Positions 16,784-27,411 of a stretch of DNA of 64,000 bases are shown one piece after another. How positions within the stretch are numbered: position 1 is the stretch's first letter; every line of letters begins with the position of its first letter. The notes beneath the pieces were generated by a model, which saw nothing but the letters and a program-made list of their open reading frames with translations, did no database searches and was not told the origin of the DNA. Position numbers and translations under genes: made by a program. This stretch comes from Prevotellaceae bacterium UBA2744 (lineage in GTDB: Bacteria; Bacteroidota; Bacteroidia; Bacteroidales; Bacteroidaceae), in contig DEJQ01000007.1 of NCBI GenBank assembly GCA_002353575.1, positions 73,969-137,968 on the forward strand, given 5' to 3'.

Positions 16784-17524
16784 ATGGATAAGATAGGAAG
16801 ATATGAATTTCTGGCAGAGCCGTTCCATTGTGACTATGCCGGGAGACTTTTCATGGGGCATCTTGGAAACCACTTGCTGAATGCGGCTGATTTTCACTCT
16901 ACCGACCGGGGATTCGGCATGAAGTACCTGATGACGATTCAGCGTTCGTGGGTGTTGTCGCGACTGGCGATCGAAGTCGTGGATATGCCAAGTATGTACG
17001 AGAAATTCACCGTGGAGACATGGGTGGAGAGTGCCATGAGGTATTTCACAAACCGTAACTTCAAGGTGGTAGGCAGTAACGGGAAGACTCAGGCATGGGG
17101 ACGATCCGTTTGGGCAATGATAAACACGGAGAGCCGTCACCCGGAAGACATCTATGCAATAGACAATGGCGCAATAGACAAATGGATTGTGAAAGATTAT
17201 GACTGTCCGATTGACAAGTGCGGCAGAGTAGCCTTATCGGACGGAGTGCAGCTGATAAAGACGATAGACACGACATACAGCGATGTGGATATCAACGGAC
17301 ACGTGAACAGCGTGAAATACATAGAACACGTGCTGGACCTGTGGTCGATAGAATGGTACAGGGAACACAAGCTGAAACGCTTTGAGATTGCCTATGTGGC
17401 TGAAGCCCACCAGGGCGAGCGACTGTCGTTCTACAGAGAACAGATAAACGAGATGGAATACTATGTGCGCATAGTGAGAAACGATGGAACTGAAACCTGC
17501 CGAAGCAGGGTGGTTTTTAAATAA
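16784..17524 (+). CDS. Acyl-ACP thioesterase
   Basis: The 246-residue protein is a double hot-dog acyl-ACP thioesterase that would release fatty acids from acyl carrier protein. The first half shows GHLGNHLLNAADFHSTDRGFG and TIQRSWVLSRLAIEV. The second half shows TTYSDVDINGHVNSVKYIEH, the conserved D-x-N-x-H-x-N region with catalytic Asn and His. It starts the run to parE with 12 nt between the genes. Confidence 0.88.
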   Translation: MDKIGRYEFLAEPFHCDYAGRLFMGHLGNHLLNAADFHSTDRGFGMKYLMTIQRSWVLSRLAIEVVDMPSMYEKFTVETWVESAMRYFTNRNFKVVGSNGKTQAWGRSVWAMINTESRHPEDIYAIDNGAIDKWIVKDYDCPIDKCGRVALSDGVQLIKTIDTTYSDVDINGHVNSVKYIEHVLDLWSIEWYREHKLKRFEIAYVAEAHQGERLSFYREQINEMEYYVRIVRNDGTETCRSRVVFK

Positions 17525-17536
17525 CTGAAGGTAATA

Positions 17537-19519
17537 ATGGCTGAACTTGACTTACAGATTGAAGATGCAAAACCCGTAGAATATACGGACGACAACATAC
17601 GTCACCTGAGCGATATGGAGCACATCCGTACGCGTCCCGGTATGTACATCGGGCGACTGGGCGACGGCTCGCATGCTGAAGACGGAATCTATGTGCTGCT
17701 GAAGGAGATAGTGGATAATTCCATTGATGAATTCAAAATGCATGCAGGAAAACGCATTGAGGTAGATATAGAGAACGGGATAGCGGTAACTGTGCGCGAC
17801 TATGGACGAGGCATACCGCAGGGAAAGATGATCGAAGCCGTGTCGATGCTGAATACCGGAGGTAAGTACGACTCGAAGGCATTCCAGAAATCTGTAGGAC
17901 TGAACGGCGTAGGTACGAAGGCAGTGAATGCGCTGTCGAATTATTTCGAAGTACGCTCGTTCCGCGACGGAAAGGTTAGGATTGCCACCTTCGAGAAAGG
18001 AATCATAAAGACCGACAAGACCGAGGATACACAAGAGGAGAACGGTACTTACATCAAGTTTCAGCCAGACAATACGCTCTTCCTCAATTATAAGTTCCAG
18101 CCGGAATTTGTGGAGACTATGCTCCGCAACTATACTTACCTGAACACAGGACTTGAGATATACTATAACGGCAGGAGAATCGTGTCGAGAAACGGTCTGA
18201 AAGACCTCCTGATAGACACGATGAACACTACCCCACTCTATGAGATAGTACACCTGAAGGGTGATGACATCGAAATTGCCTTCACACATACAAACCAACA
18301 GTATGGCGAGGAATACCATTCGTTCGTGAACGGCCAGCACACCATTCAGGGAGGTACACACCAGAGTGCCTTCAAGGAACACATAGCCCGGACCATAAAG
18401 GAGTTTTTCAATAAGAACTACGAATATGGCGACATCCGTTCGGGCATAGTGGCAGCCATAGCCATCAATATTCAGGAACCTCAGTTCGAATCGCAGACGA
18501 AAATCAAACTCGGCTCGCTCACTATGGAACCCAACGGCGGAATCAGCGTGAATAAGTTTGTAGGCGACTTCATAAAACTCGAAGTAGATAACTTCCTGCA
18601 TAAGCATCCTGAAATAGCTGAAGTGATAGGACAGAAGATTCAGGAAAACGAGCGCGACCGCAAGGCTATTGCCGGTGTGACGAAGTTGGCAAGGGAACGG
18701 GCAAAGAAGGCTAACCTGCACAACAGAAAACTGCGTGACTGCCGAATCCACCTGAACGATGCGAAGGGAGACAAGAAAGAAGAATCGAGCATATTCATCA
18801 CTGAGGGCGACTCGGCAAGCGGAAGCATCACGAAGAGTCGCGACGTAAACACACAAGCTGTGTTCTCGCTCCGCGGAAAACCTCTCAACTCGTTCGGTCT
18901 GACTAAGAAGGTAGTATATGAGAACGAAGAGTTCAACCTGCTGCAGGCGGCACTGAACATTGAAGACGGAATAGAAGGACTCAGATACAACAAGGTCATC
19001 GTAGCTACCGATGCCGATGTGGATGGTATGCACATACGACTGCTGATGATTACGTTCTTCCTGCAGTTCTTCCCTGAACTCATACGCGAAGGACATGTAT
19101 ATATCCTGCAGACACCGCTCTTCCGTATCAGACAACGAAAGAAGAAAGTGAAGAAGGATGCTATGGCTATCATAGAGGAGAAATATCCCACACAGGCAAA
19201 TGCGAAGGGCGATTTCATCAACCTCTATTGCTATACAGAGGAAGAGAGAGTCGAAGCAATAGGACTTCTGCAACCAGAGCCTGAGATTACACGGTTCAAA
19301 GGACTGGGTGAGATTTCTCCTGAAGAATTCAAGAATTTCATCGGTGAGGATATCCGTCTGGAACGCGTAACGCTGAAGAAGACCGATAAGGTGAAGGAAC
19401 TCCTTGAGTATTACATGGGTAAAAATACTATGGAGCGACAGAACTTCATCATCAACAACCTGGTAATCGAAGAGGACAAGGCGGAAGAAGAAACAAATGA
19501 AGATGGAAAGGAATTATAA
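17537..19519 (+). CDS. parE: DNA topoisomerase IV subunit B (type IIA, GyrB/ParE family)
   Basis: This is the ATPase/TOPRIM subunit of a type IIA topoisomerase. The GHKL ATPase shows [12 protein letters not shown] (Mg-binding Glu/Asn), VRDYGRGIP and [15 protein letters not shown]. The TOPRIM part shows [11 protein letters not shown] and [13 protein letters not shown]. The C-terminus keeps [18 protein letters not shown]. At 660 residues it fits the ParE-type paralog that precedes coaD in Bacteroidetes; GyrB cannot be fully ruled out without its partner. It is followed by coaD after 27 nt. Confidence 0.9.
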   Translation: MAELDLQIEDAKPVEYTDDNIRHLSDMEHIRTRPGMYIGRLGDGSHAEDGIYVLLKEIVDNSIDEFKMHAGKRIEVDIENGIAVTVRDYGRGIPQGKMIEAVSMLNTGGKYDSKAFQKSVGLNGVGTKAVNALSNYFEVRSFRDGKVRIATFEKGIIKTDKTEDTQEENGTYIKFQPDNTLFLNYKFQPEFVETMLRNYTYLNTGLEIYYNGRRIVSRNGLKDLLIDTMNTTPLYEIVHLKGDDIEIAFTHTNQQYGEEYHSFVNGQHTIQGGTHQSAFKEHIARTIKEFFNKNYEYGDIRSGIVAAIAINIQEPQFESQTKIKLGSLTMEPNGGISVNKFVGDFIKLEVDNFLHKHPEIAEVIGQKIQENERDRKAIAGVTKLARERAKKANLHNRKLRDCRIHLNDAKGDKKEESSIFITEGDSASGSITKSRDVNTQAVFSLRGKPLNSFGLTKKVVYENEEFNLLQAALNIEDGIEGLRYNKVIVATDADVDGMHIRLLMITFFLQFFPELIREGHVYILQTPLFRIRQRKKKVKKDAMAIIEEKYPTQANAKGDFINLYCYTEEERVEAIGLLQPEPEITRFKGLGEISPEEFKNFIGEDIRLERVTLKKTDKVKELLEYYMGKNTMERQNFIINNLVIEEDKAEEETNEDGKEL

Positions 19520-19546
19520 TAATTTCTGTCATTCCCCACAAAAAAC

Positions 19547-19990
19547 ATGAAACGCATAGCATTATTTCCCGGCAGTTTCGACCCCTTTACCAAGGGACAC
19601 AAGAACATAGTAGAACGGACTCTGCAGAGTGTTGCCGACGAGGTTATCATTGCCCTCGGCAGAAACAGTGAAAAGAAATGTATGCAGACAGTAGAACAAC
19701 GGGTAGAAAGCATTCGGAAATTGTTCAGCGGTAATGACAAGGTGAAAGTAATGGCTTATGACGGTCTTACGACAGACTTTGCAAAGAGCATGAATGCAGA
19801 CTTTATCGTGCGCGGAGTACGCAGCATGAAGGATTTTGAGTACGAACGCGAGATAGCCGATGTGAACCGTCAGCTATCAGGAATCGAAACTGTTTTACTC
19901 TATACACAACCGGAATATGCGAGTATCAGTTCGAGCATCGTACGCGAACTGATGTCGTACGGCAAGGATGTAAGTGAATTTTTACCATAA
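19547..19990 (+). CDS. coaD: Pantetheine-phosphate adenylyltransferase
   Basis: CoaD transfers AMP to 4'-phosphopantetheine, the penultimate step of CoA synthesis. The nucleotidyltransferase TKGH is in PGSFDPFTKGHKNIVERTL. RGVRSMKDFEYEREIADVNR is the phosphopantetheine-binding part and SISSSIVREL matches the ISSTxxR motif. The 147 residues are near the normal 155-160. It lies between parE and the S41 protease with short spacers, so the three are probably one transcript. Confidence 0.95.
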   Translation: MKRIALFPGSFDPFTKGHKNIVERTLQSVADEVIIALGRNSEKKCMQTVEQRVESIRKLFSGNDKVKVMAYDGLTTDFAKSMNADFIVRGVRSMKDFEYEREIADVNRQLSGIETVLLYTQPEYASISSSIVRELMSYGKDVSEFLP

Positions 19991-19999
19991 CAGAAAACT

Positions 20000-21652
20000 A
20001 TGAAAAAGAATATAATCTGCAGTCTGGGGATTTCCATACTGCTGTTATTCACCCTAACTGCAACGGCACAACGCACTATGGGGGGTATGAACGAGATGCA
20101 AATCCGTAAGATGATAGTCTCGCAGAGTGCCATTAAACAACTGTATGTAGATACCGTAAACGACCAGAAACTGGTGGAGGATGCCATCCGTGGAATGCTG
20201 AAAGAACTCGACCCGCATTCACAATACACTCCGGCAAAGGACGTACAAGCCCTAAATGAGCCCCTACAAGGCTCGTTCGAGGGTATAGGGGTGCAATATA
20301 ACGTCAACGAAGATACTCTCGTTGTAATCCAGCCTACGAGCGGCGGACCATCAGAGAAAGTGGGCATCATTGCAGGCGATAAGATCGTGACTGTGGATGA
20401 CTCCGTAATTGCAGGAGTTAAGATGTCAAGGGCGGAAACGATGAAACGCCTGCGCGGACCGAAGGGTACGAAGGTGAAACTGGGTATTATCCGTCAGGGA
20501 ATCCCGGGCATACAGACATTCGTGGTTACTCGCGACAAGATACCCGTCTATACCCTTGATGCTGCCTATATGATAGATGAGACTACAGGGTATATCCGGA
20601 TCAGTTCGTTCGGACAGACTACCCACTCGGAATTTGTGAAGGCGGCAGCAGACCTCGCCGGACAGGGCATGAAGAATCTTCTGCTCGACCTGCAGGGCAA
20701 CGGAGGCGGCTATCTGCAGGCAGCCGTAGAACTTGCCGATGAATTCCTTTCCGACGGTGAGATGATAGTATATACCGAAGGACGAACCTTGGGACGCCGT
20801 GAGTACCATGCAAAGGCAGGAAAGATGAATATAGACAAGATTGTAATCCTCGTAGATGGATATACAGCCAGTGCCGCAGAAATCGTTTCCGGAGCTATTC
20901 AGGATAATGACAGGGGTACAATCGTAGGACGCCGAACCTTCGGAAAGGGACTCGTACAGCGACCGATCGACCTGCCTGACGGTTCGATGATTCGTCTTAC
21001 AGTTGCCCATTACTACTCGCCTGTAGGCCGTTGTTTCCAGAAACCATACGTGAAGGGCGACAAAAAATCGTACGACAACGATATGCTGGAACGGCTGAAC
21101 AGCGGAGAACTCATGTCGGCAGACAGCATTCACTTCCCCGACTCACTGAAATATACCACAAAGGGCGGACGAATCGTTTATGGCGGAGGCGGAATCATGC
21201 CGGACGTATATGTACCGCTCGACACAACCATCTACACACGACTTTACCGTGAGCTGGCAGCAAAAAGCTGCATCATTCAGAGCACGCTGAAATACCTGGA
21301 AAAACACCGCAAGGCATTCATTAAGCAGTACAACATAGAAGCATACCGCAAGGCAAAGGCAAAACGGTTTGAGAACAAGCAGTACGATCCGAAGGACCTG
21401 ATTGAAGGCTTCCGTAAGTATCAGTCGGAATTCAACGTACCTCAGGAAATGATTGACTTACTTTTAGACAAGGCAAAGGAATCGAAGATACAATACACAG
21501 ACTCGATGCTTCAGGCTACGATGCCTGTGCTCCGCATACAACTGAAGGCACTCCTTGCCCGCGACCTGTGGGATATGAACGAATACTTCCAGATCATCAA
21601 TCCATCGCTCGAAATCTACAGACAGGGTTTGAAAGCAATAAAGGAAGAATAG
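20000..21652 (+). CDS. S41 family C-terminal processing peptidase
   Basis: A 550-residue exported protease. The signal peptide ends near TATAQRTMG. A PDZ domain spans about residues 80-165 (GSFEGIGVQYNV, GPSEKVGIIAGDKIVTVDD). The catalytic part at 190-380 contains YTASAAEIVSGAIQDND with the serine and RRTFGKGLVQ with the lysine. A C-terminal helical extension of about 150 residues is typical of Bacteroidetes members. It likely trims periplasmic or outer-membrane proteins. The start is 9 nt after coaD. Confidence 0.92.
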   Translation: MKKNIICSLGISILLLFTLTATAQRTMGGMNEMQIRKMIVSQSAIKQLYVDTVNDQKLVEDAIRGMLKELDPHSQYTPAKDVQALNEPLQGSFEGIGVQYNVNEDTLVVIQPTSGGPSEKVGIIAGDKIVTVDDSVIAGVKMSRAETMKRLRGPKGTKVKLGIIRQGIPGIQTFVVTRDKIPVYTLDAAYMIDETTGYIRISSFGQTTHSEFVKAAADLAGQGMKNLLLDLQGNGGGYLQAAVELADEFLSDGEMIVYTEGRTLGRREYHAKAGKMNIDKIVILVDGYTASAAEIVSGAIQDNDRGTIVGRRTFGKGLVQRPIDLPDGSMIRLTVAHYYSPVGRCFQKPYVKGDKKSYDNDMLERLNSGELMSADSIHFPDSLKYTTKGGRIVYGGGGIMPDVYVPLDTTIYTRLYRELAAKSCIIQSTLKYLEKHRKAFIKQYNIEAYRKAKAKRFENKQYDPKDLIEGFRKYQSEFNVPQEMIDLLLDKAKESKIQYTDSMLQATMPVLRIQLKALLARDLWDMNEYFQIINPSLEIYRQGLKAIKEE

Positions 21653-21687
21653 AATCAGATTAAAAAAGATTCATGCGCATAATTGAA

Positions 21688-21727
21688 GTGAACCACGAAA
21701 GTTTTTTGTCTAACTTTCGTGGTTCAC
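21688..21727. terminator. Perfect 16-bp hairpin between convergent genes
   Basis: Positions 21688-21703 and 21712-21727 are perfect inverted repeats with an 8-nt T-rich loop. The hairpin lies between the + strand protease and the minus-strand BI-1 gene, so it probably ends transcription from both sides. No long T-run follows, so the call is not certain. Confidence 0.55.
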
Positions 21728-21764
21728 TGATTGCATCCTCATTCTTTATAATATAAAACCGGAA

Positions 21765-22490
21765 TTAGTTCTTTCTGTTGCCGAACAGGCGGAGGAGCTG
21801 GAGGAAGAGGTTGATGAAGTCGAGATAGAGTGTGAGAGCACCGAGAACGGCGAATTTCTGCGTTGTATCGTTGACTTCAGCATTCCAGAACATCTGCTTG
21901 ATCTTTTGGGAGTCATAAGCTGTGAGTCCTACGAAGACGATGACTGCTATGATAGATGTAATCATCTCAACTGCACTGTTCTTCAGGAAAATGTTCACAA
22001 GCGATGCGATAATAATACCGAAAAGACCCATGATACAGATGTTTCCCACCTTCGTAAGATCTGTCTTCGTGATGCTTCCATAGATTGCCATAGCGCCGAA
22101 AGTACCTGCAGTGACGAAGAAAGCCGTAGCTATCGTACCAATCTGGTAAATAAGGAATATGGATGAGAGTGTGGCTCCGTTGATTACCGAATATACCAGA
22201 AACATCAGAGTAGCCGTGAGGGCTGAAATCTTGTTGATGGCAGCAGTAAGGGCAATGACAAGAACGAACTCGCCTATAAGCAGTCCGTAAAACAAAACCG
22301 GATTGGAGAAAATAGCATACTGAAGAGGAGCGTTAGAACTAACATAATATGCCACAAGACCTGTGATAGCAAGGGCTCCGCACATCCAGAGATATACGTT
22401 GCGGATAAGTGTTTGCTCTGCAGCTACAGATACTTCCCCACTATGGTAAGTGGCAGAGTTGTAATCGCGATTGTAATTGAAATCTGACAT
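21765..22490 (-). CDS. Bax inhibitor-1/YccA family membrane protein
   Basis: The 241-residue protein has a short polar N-terminus and about seven membrane segments (VYLWMCGALAITGLVAYYV, VLFYGLLIGEFVLVIALTA, GTFGAMAIYG, LTAYDSQKIKQM). ALTLYLDFINLFLQLLRL at the C-terminus is the usual BI-1/YccA ending. The family includes calcium-leak channels and FtsH-interacting proteins, and its role here is unknown. A terminator for the upstream gene lies between it and the GH127 gene. Confidence 0.92.
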   Translation of the reverse strand: MSDFNYNRDYNSATYHSGEVSVAAEQTLIRNVYLWMCGALAITGLVAYYVSSNAPLQYAIFSNPVLFYGLLIGEFVLVIALTAAINKISALTATLMFLVYSVINGATLSSIFLIYQIGTIATAFFVTAGTFGAMAIYGSITKTDLTKVGNICIMGLFGIIIASLVNIFLKNSAVEMITSIIAVIVFVGLTAYDSQKIKQMFWNAEVNDTTQKFAVLGALTLYLDFINLFLQLLRLFGNRKN

Positions 22491-22512
22491 AGTTTAATGA
22501 ATTTAATTTGAA

Positions 22513-22547
22513 CTCTAAGGTCACCACAAGATCAGATGACCTTAGAG
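22513..22547 (-). terminator. Hairpin downstream of the GH127 gene
   Basis: An 11-bp perfect stem (22513-22523 with 22537-22547) and 13-nt loop lie just past the GH127 stop, with AT-rich sequence after it on the minus strand. It separates the recA-containing run from the BI-1 gene. Confidence 0.55.
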
Positions 22548-22565
22548 CTGTTGTTTTGTTATTCG

Positions 22566-25004
22566 TTATTTAATACTCCATTCGAACACACCGCAACTGA
22601 AATCCTTTGGCTGTACGATTTCAAGCTTCATGGCAGAAGTCTTTACAGGAACGAAATTAACGGTGTTCGGAGCACCCTTTACAACACCATAGTTACTTGG
22701 TGACTGAACTTCCTTCCATGCACCGGCTGCATCCTTATAATAGAGTTTCCAACTGTCAGGAACACGGCATCCGCCCCAAGGACCATCGTCGAACCAATAG
22801 ACGGTAGATGTGCTGACTGTAGCAGCCTCTTTGAAATCGTACTGGAGCCACTCGGTTGTGTTCTTAGCAGGCCACCAGTGAGTGTAAGGAACAGAACGGT
22901 CGTCTCCGTCGCTTGGCACGAGGCGGTCGTTGATGGCTGAGAGGGCAGGCAGACGCTTCTTGGAAGCAGATACCTTACTCTCGCTTGCTATGCTGGCTGG
23001 CTGTGCAGGAGTAGTAGCACTGAGGTCGATAGGAATCCAGACAGTCATCTTACCGGGACCGCGGTGATTCCACGCATAATAAGGGATGAGAGTGAGTTTC
23101 TCGTCCTTGGTGGTAAGACGTCCGGTAGTGTCGAAATTAAGCGTCTGAGCGTCTGTAACAAGCGTTGGAATAGTAGTATTTGCAATGTTTACAGTACCGA
23201 AGGTGAACTTAGGTTCCTGATTGAGGAGGACAGAGAGAACATCGCAGGAGTTGTCAGGGAACTCAGCACAATATACGATAGGACCCTTTTCGAGGCTCAC
23301 ACGACCCTTATCAGCTGATACCTTACCATTTGCACGTACTACGCGGGGTTCCATATCGAAGTGGATGCTGACCTTGTCATTAGCCTTCCATTTGCGATTG
23401 ATGACGAAGTAACCCTGTTGGAGTTCGCTATCCACCTTTTCGCCATTGACCTTAACGGAATAAGTGAGATTCTTGCCATCAACGAATGTGTAGAGATCGC
23501 TTGGAACAACCTCGCCGCGAACCCATCCAGGAATACGAATCTTGAGAGCGAACTTACCACTACCCTTCTTTATGTTGAGAGTGACGTCGCCATCCCAAGG
23601 ATAGTTGGTTTCCTGCTGGAGAGTGACAGACTTGCCGGCAACCTTGGTAGTAACGGTGTTTCCGTTGAAGAGGTTGATGTATAGAGCATCATCCTTAACA
23701 GCATAGATATACTGAGGCAGAGAAGGGATGAAACGGGCAGCGTTACTTGGACAGCAGGCACAACCGAACCAAGGCTGGCGCTGATGCTGACCCATAGACT
23801 GCAGTGGGTTTGGATAGAAGAATGTACCGCCATCGATGCTGATACCACTGATTACACCATTGTAGAGAGTACGTTCGAGTGCATCGTAGTACTTAGAATC
23901 TCCGTGAAGGAGGAAGAGTCGGTAGTTGAGATAAACCTGAGCAATAGCAGCACAAGTCTCGCAGTAAGCCGACATATTAGGCAGTTCGTAGTTCTTTCCG
24001 AAAGCCTCACCAGAGGCAGTAGCTCCGACACCGCCAGTGATATAGTACTTCTTTGAGATGATATTATCCCAGATGCGGTCGATAGCTGCGATATAGTCCT
24101 TATCGCCTGTGAGTGCAGCAATATCAGCCATACCGGCATACATATATCCGGCACGTACGGCATGACCTACAGCCTCGTCCTGTTCGATAACGGGCTTATG
24201 ACTCTGAGAATACTGCTGCTTGATGGTAGTCTTTCCGCGCTCATCAAGGAAATACTTAGCTTGTTCGAGGTATCGCTTGTCGCCCGTAGCGAGATAGAGT
24301 TTTGCAAGACCCATCTCTGCAATCTGGTGTCCCGGCACTACATGAGCCTGACCAGGATTCTTTCCTACCTCTTTATACACACAATCGGCATACTTGATGG
24401 CTATGTTGAGGAAATTCTTCTTTCCTGTAGCATAATAGTGAGCTACTGCAGCCTCGCAGAGGTGTCCGAGATTATAGAATTCATGACTCAAGTCCTCTAC
24501 CTTGCTCCAACGCTTCGGTCCTTCCCAGTTGTGCGGATGACCCGGATTCATCGTGCGGAAAGTGTTCAGATAACCGTCAGGTTCCTGTCCGCTTGCTATG
24601 ACAGCAATCACGGAGTCGCAATACTTATCCAGACTCTTACCCTTGAAAGTGGCATTTGGGTAAGTCTGCATCAGATAGCTGGCACCTTCGAGAGTCTTGT
24701 AAGGGTCGGTATCATCGAAAGTATAGGCATGCTGATCGATTTCGAAAACCTTGCTCGGGTCTTTGATATGCTGGGCAGCACGAGAGAAATTCTCATAGCG
24801 GTTGGTTTCTTCACACTTACTGAAAGCCAACGGAATGGTCACATTACGACTGGCTTCGAGACGCTGTCCCCAGAATGTGTTCTGACTAACTTTTACACTT
24901 GTGAACGGAACCTGAGTGATAGGGTATCCGTCTTTACTGTTTTGAGCATTGGCAGCAATGGTGATGCATGACAAAGCCAAAAGTGATACTAAACTCTTTT
25001 TCAT
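22566..25004 (-). CDS. GH127 beta-L-arabinofuranosidase (DUF1680)
   Basis: The 812-residue protein has a signal peptide ending near NAQNSKDG and would remove beta-L-arabinofuranose from plant glycans in the periplasm. The (alpha/alpha)6 barrel covers about residues 30-420. SAYCETCAAIA and FGCACCPSN hold the Glu and three Cys that bind zinc in characterised GH127 enzymes, including the nucleophilic cysteine. Beta-sandwich regions follow, with a C-terminal discoidin-like part (WWPAKNTTEWLQYDF). The gene begins 12 nt after recA, an unusual partner; no SusC/SusD genes are nearby. Confidence 0.93.
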   Translation of the reverse strand: MKKSLVSLLALSCITIAANAQNSKDGYPITQVPFTSVKVSQNTFWGQRLEASRNVTIPLAFSKCEETNRYENFSRAAQHIKDPSKVFEIDQHAYTFDDTDPYKTLEGASYLMQTYPNATFKGKSLDKYCDSVIAVIASGQEPDGYLNTFRTMNPGHPHNWEGPKRWSKVEDLSHEFYNLGHLCEAAVAHYYATGKKNFLNIAIKYADCVYKEVGKNPGQAHVVPGHQIAEMGLAKLYLATGDKRYLEQAKYFLDERGKTTIKQQYSQSHKPVIEQDEAVGHAVRAGYMYAGMADIAALTGDKDYIAAIDRIWDNIISKKYYITGGVGATASGEAFGKNYELPNMSAYCETCAAIAQVYLNYRLFLLHGDSKYYDALERTLYNGVISGISIDGGTFFYPNPLQSMGQHQRQPWFGCACCPSNAARFIPSLPQYIYAVKDDALYINLFNGNTVTTKVAGKSVTLQQETNYPWDGDVTLNIKKGSGKFALKIRIPGWVRGEVVPSDLYTFVDGKNLTYSVKVNGEKVDSELQQGYFVINRKWKANDKVSIHFDMEPRVVRANGKVSADKGRVSLEKGPIVYCAEFPDNSCDVLSVLLNQEPKFTFGTVNIANTTIPTLVTDAQTLNFDTTGRLTTKDEKLTLIPYYAWNHRGPGKMTVWIPIDLSATTPAQPASIASESKVSASKKRLPALSAINDRLVPSDGDDRSVPYTHWWPAKNTTEWLQYDFKEAATVSTSTVYWFDDGPWGGCRVPDSWKLYYKDAAGAWKEVQSPSNYGVVKGAPNTVNFVPVKTSAMKLEIVQPKDFSCGVFEWSIK

Positions 25005-25016
25005 AGGTTATTTGAT

Positions 25017-26018
25017 TTATTTTTCTTCTTTGTTATTCAATTGTTCTTTGATCTTAGCCAATATTTCATCGCTCAATTCAGGATTGTCCTCAAGTAACTT
25101 CTTGGTTGCATCGCGACCCTGTGCCAATTTGTTTTCTCCGTAGCTGAACCAAGAACCCGACTTCTTAATGATGTTCTCATTTACAGCCATATCGAGAATT
25201 TCACCACTCCTTGAGATACCCTCTCCGTACATTATGTCGAACTCTGCCTTGCGGAAAGGAGGAGCCACCTTATTCTTCACTACCTTTACCTTCACCTGAC
25301 TGCCTATCGCCTCGTCGCCCACCTTGATAGTGGAAGTCTTGCGAATGTCGAGACGGACAGAACTGTAGAACTTCAGGGCATTACCACCAGTGGTTGTCTC
25401 AGGATTGCCGAACATAACGCCAATCTTCTCGCGAAGCTGGTTGATGAATATACATACAGTATTTGTCTTAGAGATGGTAGAAGTGAGTTTACGAAGAGCC
25501 TGAGACATAAGTCGGGCTTGAAGTCCTACCTTATTGTCACCCATATCACCCTCGATTTCTGCCTTCGGAGTGAGTGCGGCAACAGAGTCGATGACGATGA
25601 GGTCGATAGCAGACGAACGAATCAGCTGATCAGCAATTTCGAGAGCCTGCTCTCCGTTATCTGGTTGTGAGATAAGTAAGTCTTCTATTTTAACACCGAG
25701 TTTTTCGGCATAGAAACTGTCGAAAGCATGTTCTGCATCGATGAAAGCACAGATACCTCCTTGTTTCTGACACTCAGCGATGGCATGAATGGTAAGAGTA
25801 GTCTTACCTGACGACTCAGGACCATAGATTTCTATGATTCGTCCCTTTGGATAACCTCCTACACCAAGAGCTATATCGAGTCCTATAGAACCGGTAGGGA
25901 TTACATCAACATTTTCTTTTCTCTCATCTCCAAGTTTCATGATTGAGCCACGTCCGAAGTTCTTCTCAATCTTGTCCATGGCTGCTTGGAGGGCTTTTAA
26001 TTTTTCTGCATCTGCCAT
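25017..26018 (-). CDS. recA: Recombinase RecA
   Basis: RecA forms the ATP-dependent filament for homologous recombination. Walker [11 protein letters not shown] is near residue 65, with [14 protein letters not shown] and [20 protein letters not shown] following. [22 protein letters not shown] is the conserved DNA-binding loop region. Length is 333 residues. It lies between a carboxynorspermidine synthase-like gene (25 nt) and the GH127 gene (12 nt) on one strand; no LexA-type site was looked for successfully. Confidence 0.97.
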   Translation of the reverse strand: MADAEKLKALQAAMDKIEKNFGRGSIMKLGDERKENVDVIPTGSIGLDIALGVGGYPKGRIIEIYGPESSGKTTLTIHAIAECQKQGGICAFIDAEHAFDSFYAEKLGVKIEDLLISQPDNGEQALEIADQLIRSSAIDLIVIDSVAALTPKAEIEGDMGDNKVGLQARLMSQALRKLTSTISKTNTVCIFINQLREKIGVMFGNPETTTGGNALKFYSSVRLDIRKTSTIKVGDEAIGSQVKVKVVKNKVAPPFRKAEFDIMYGEGISRSGEILDMAVNENIIKKSGSWFSYGENKLAQGRDATKKLLEDNPELSDEILAKIKEQLNNKEEK

Positions 26019-26042
26019 AATATGGTTTTATTTTAGTTTATA

Positions 26043-27287
26043 TCAATTCAATTCCAAATCTCCATCATGTATTTCATGCCAGGGAAGACCCTGTTTGTTC
26101 AGTTCGTCCATAAACGGATCGGGATCGAACTCTTCTACATTCCACACACCAGGTCGCTTCCATATTCCCTTCATAAACATCAGCGCACCAATCATTGCCG
26201 GTACTCCAGTTGTGTAGGAAACTCCCTGCATACCAGTCTCTTCGTATGCAGCACGATGGCTACAGTTGTTATATACATAATATGTATGCTCCTTGCCGTC
26301 TTTGAGTCCACGGATTCTACACCCTATGCTTGTCTGTCCTTCGTAGTTCTCACCCAATTCCTGTGGGTTAGGAAGTACAGCCTTCAGGAACTGAAGAGGT
26401 ACAATCTTAACTTTTACAGGTCCGCTGCCGTCAGCAGCCTCAGCCTGATACTCTATTTCATCTATGCGCGACATACCTATGTTCTGAATCACTTCAAGGT
26501 GCTTCAAGTATTGTTCGCCGAAGGTCATCCAGAAACGGGCACGCTTGATAGTAGGATAATTCTTTACGAGCGATTCTATCTCTTCATGGTGCAGAAGATA
26601 TGATTCCTTCGGACCTATTTCAGGATATGTCAGGGGCTGATGGATTTCGAGCGGTTCTGTCTCTACCCATTTTCCGTCTTGCCAGTAAAGACCCTTCTGT
26701 GTAATCTCACGAATATTTATCTCTGGATTGAAATTAGTGGCAAAAGCCTTATGATGATCTCCTGCATTACAATCTACAATGTCGAGATACTGTATTTCAT
26801 CGAAATGATGCTTAGCTGCATAGGCAGTGTAGATGCTTGTTACTCCAGGGTCGAATCCGCAACCGAGGATAGCACACAGACCAGCCTTCTCAAATCTGTC
26901 CTTGAACGCCCATTGCCATGAATACTCGAAATGAGCCTCATCCTTTGGTTCGTAGTTTGCTGTGTCAAGATAATTAACGCCTGCCTGCAGGCAAGCCTCC
27001 ATGATTGTCAGGTCCTGATATGGGAGAGCCAGGTTCATACATATATCCGGACGGAAGCTATTGAAGAGAGCCACCAGTTCTTCTACATTATCAGCATCCA
27101 CACGAGCTGTCTTGATGCTTCCCTTTGGAACCAAACCCTTACTTTCTATTGCATCAGCCAGAATACGGCATTTCGATTCTGTTCTCGAAGCGATCATAAT
27201 GTCAGTAAACACATCACTGTTCTGTGCTACCTTATGAGCAGCTACTGAAGCTACACCTCCAGCACCAATAATTATAACTTTTCCCAT
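26043..27287 (-). CDS. Carboxynorspermidine synthase-like saccharopine dehydrogenase family enzyme
   Basis: The 414-residue protein starts with a Rossmann nucleotide site (IIIGAGGVASVAAHKV), has NYLDTANYEPKDEAHFEY and LGCGFDPGVTSIYTAYA, and ends with GVPAMIGALMFMKGIWKRPG. This is the pattern of carboxyspermidine/carboxynorspermidine dehydrogenases, which condense aspartate semialdehyde with a diamine in the alternative spermidine pathway. The decarboxylase partner is not in the window. A consensus promoter precedes it and may also drive recA and GH127. Confidence 0.88.
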   Translation of the reverse strand: MGKVIIIGAGGVASVAAHKVAQNSDVFTDIMIASRTESKCRILADAIESKGLVPKGSIKTARVDADNVEELVALFNSFRPDICMNLALPYQDLTIMEACLQAGVNYLDTANYEPKDEAHFEYSWQWAFKDRFEKAGLCAILGCGFDPGVTSIYTAYAAKHHFDEIQYLDIVDCNAGDHHKAFATNFNPEINIREITQKGLYWQDGKWVETEPLEIHQPLTYPEIGPKESYLLHHEEIESLVKNYPTIKRARFWMTFGEQYLKHLEVIQNIGMSRIDEIEYQAEAADGSGPVKVKIVPLQFLKAVLPNPQELGENYEGQTSIGCRIRGLKDGKEHTYYVYNNCSHRAAYEETGMQGVSYTTGVPAMIGALMFMKGIWKRPGVWNVEEFDPDPFMDELNKQGLPWHEIHDGDLELN

Positions 27288-27306
27288 ACATTATATATTT
27301 TGTGCC

Positions 27307-27337
27307 CAAAGTTAAGTGTAAGCAACCGAACTACAAA
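27307..27337 (-). promoter_or_regulatory. Promoter of the 27287-22566 gene run
   Basis: TAACTTTG (complement of 27307-27314) follows TTTG (complement of 27334-27337) after 19 nt, an exact match, 20 nt upstream of the start codon at 27287. Confidence 0.65.
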
Positions 27338-27411
27338 AAAAATTAATTTATTTTATATTTCTCAATATTCTTTTCAGACACTCAAAATTATAAAATTAGA
27401 AAAATTTGTAG

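Noticed and set aside
17552..19273. 573-codon open frame antisense to parE
   Set aside because: It mirrors parE codon by codon, has no family motifs or start signals, and parE is certain. Long antisense frames here follow from codon composition.
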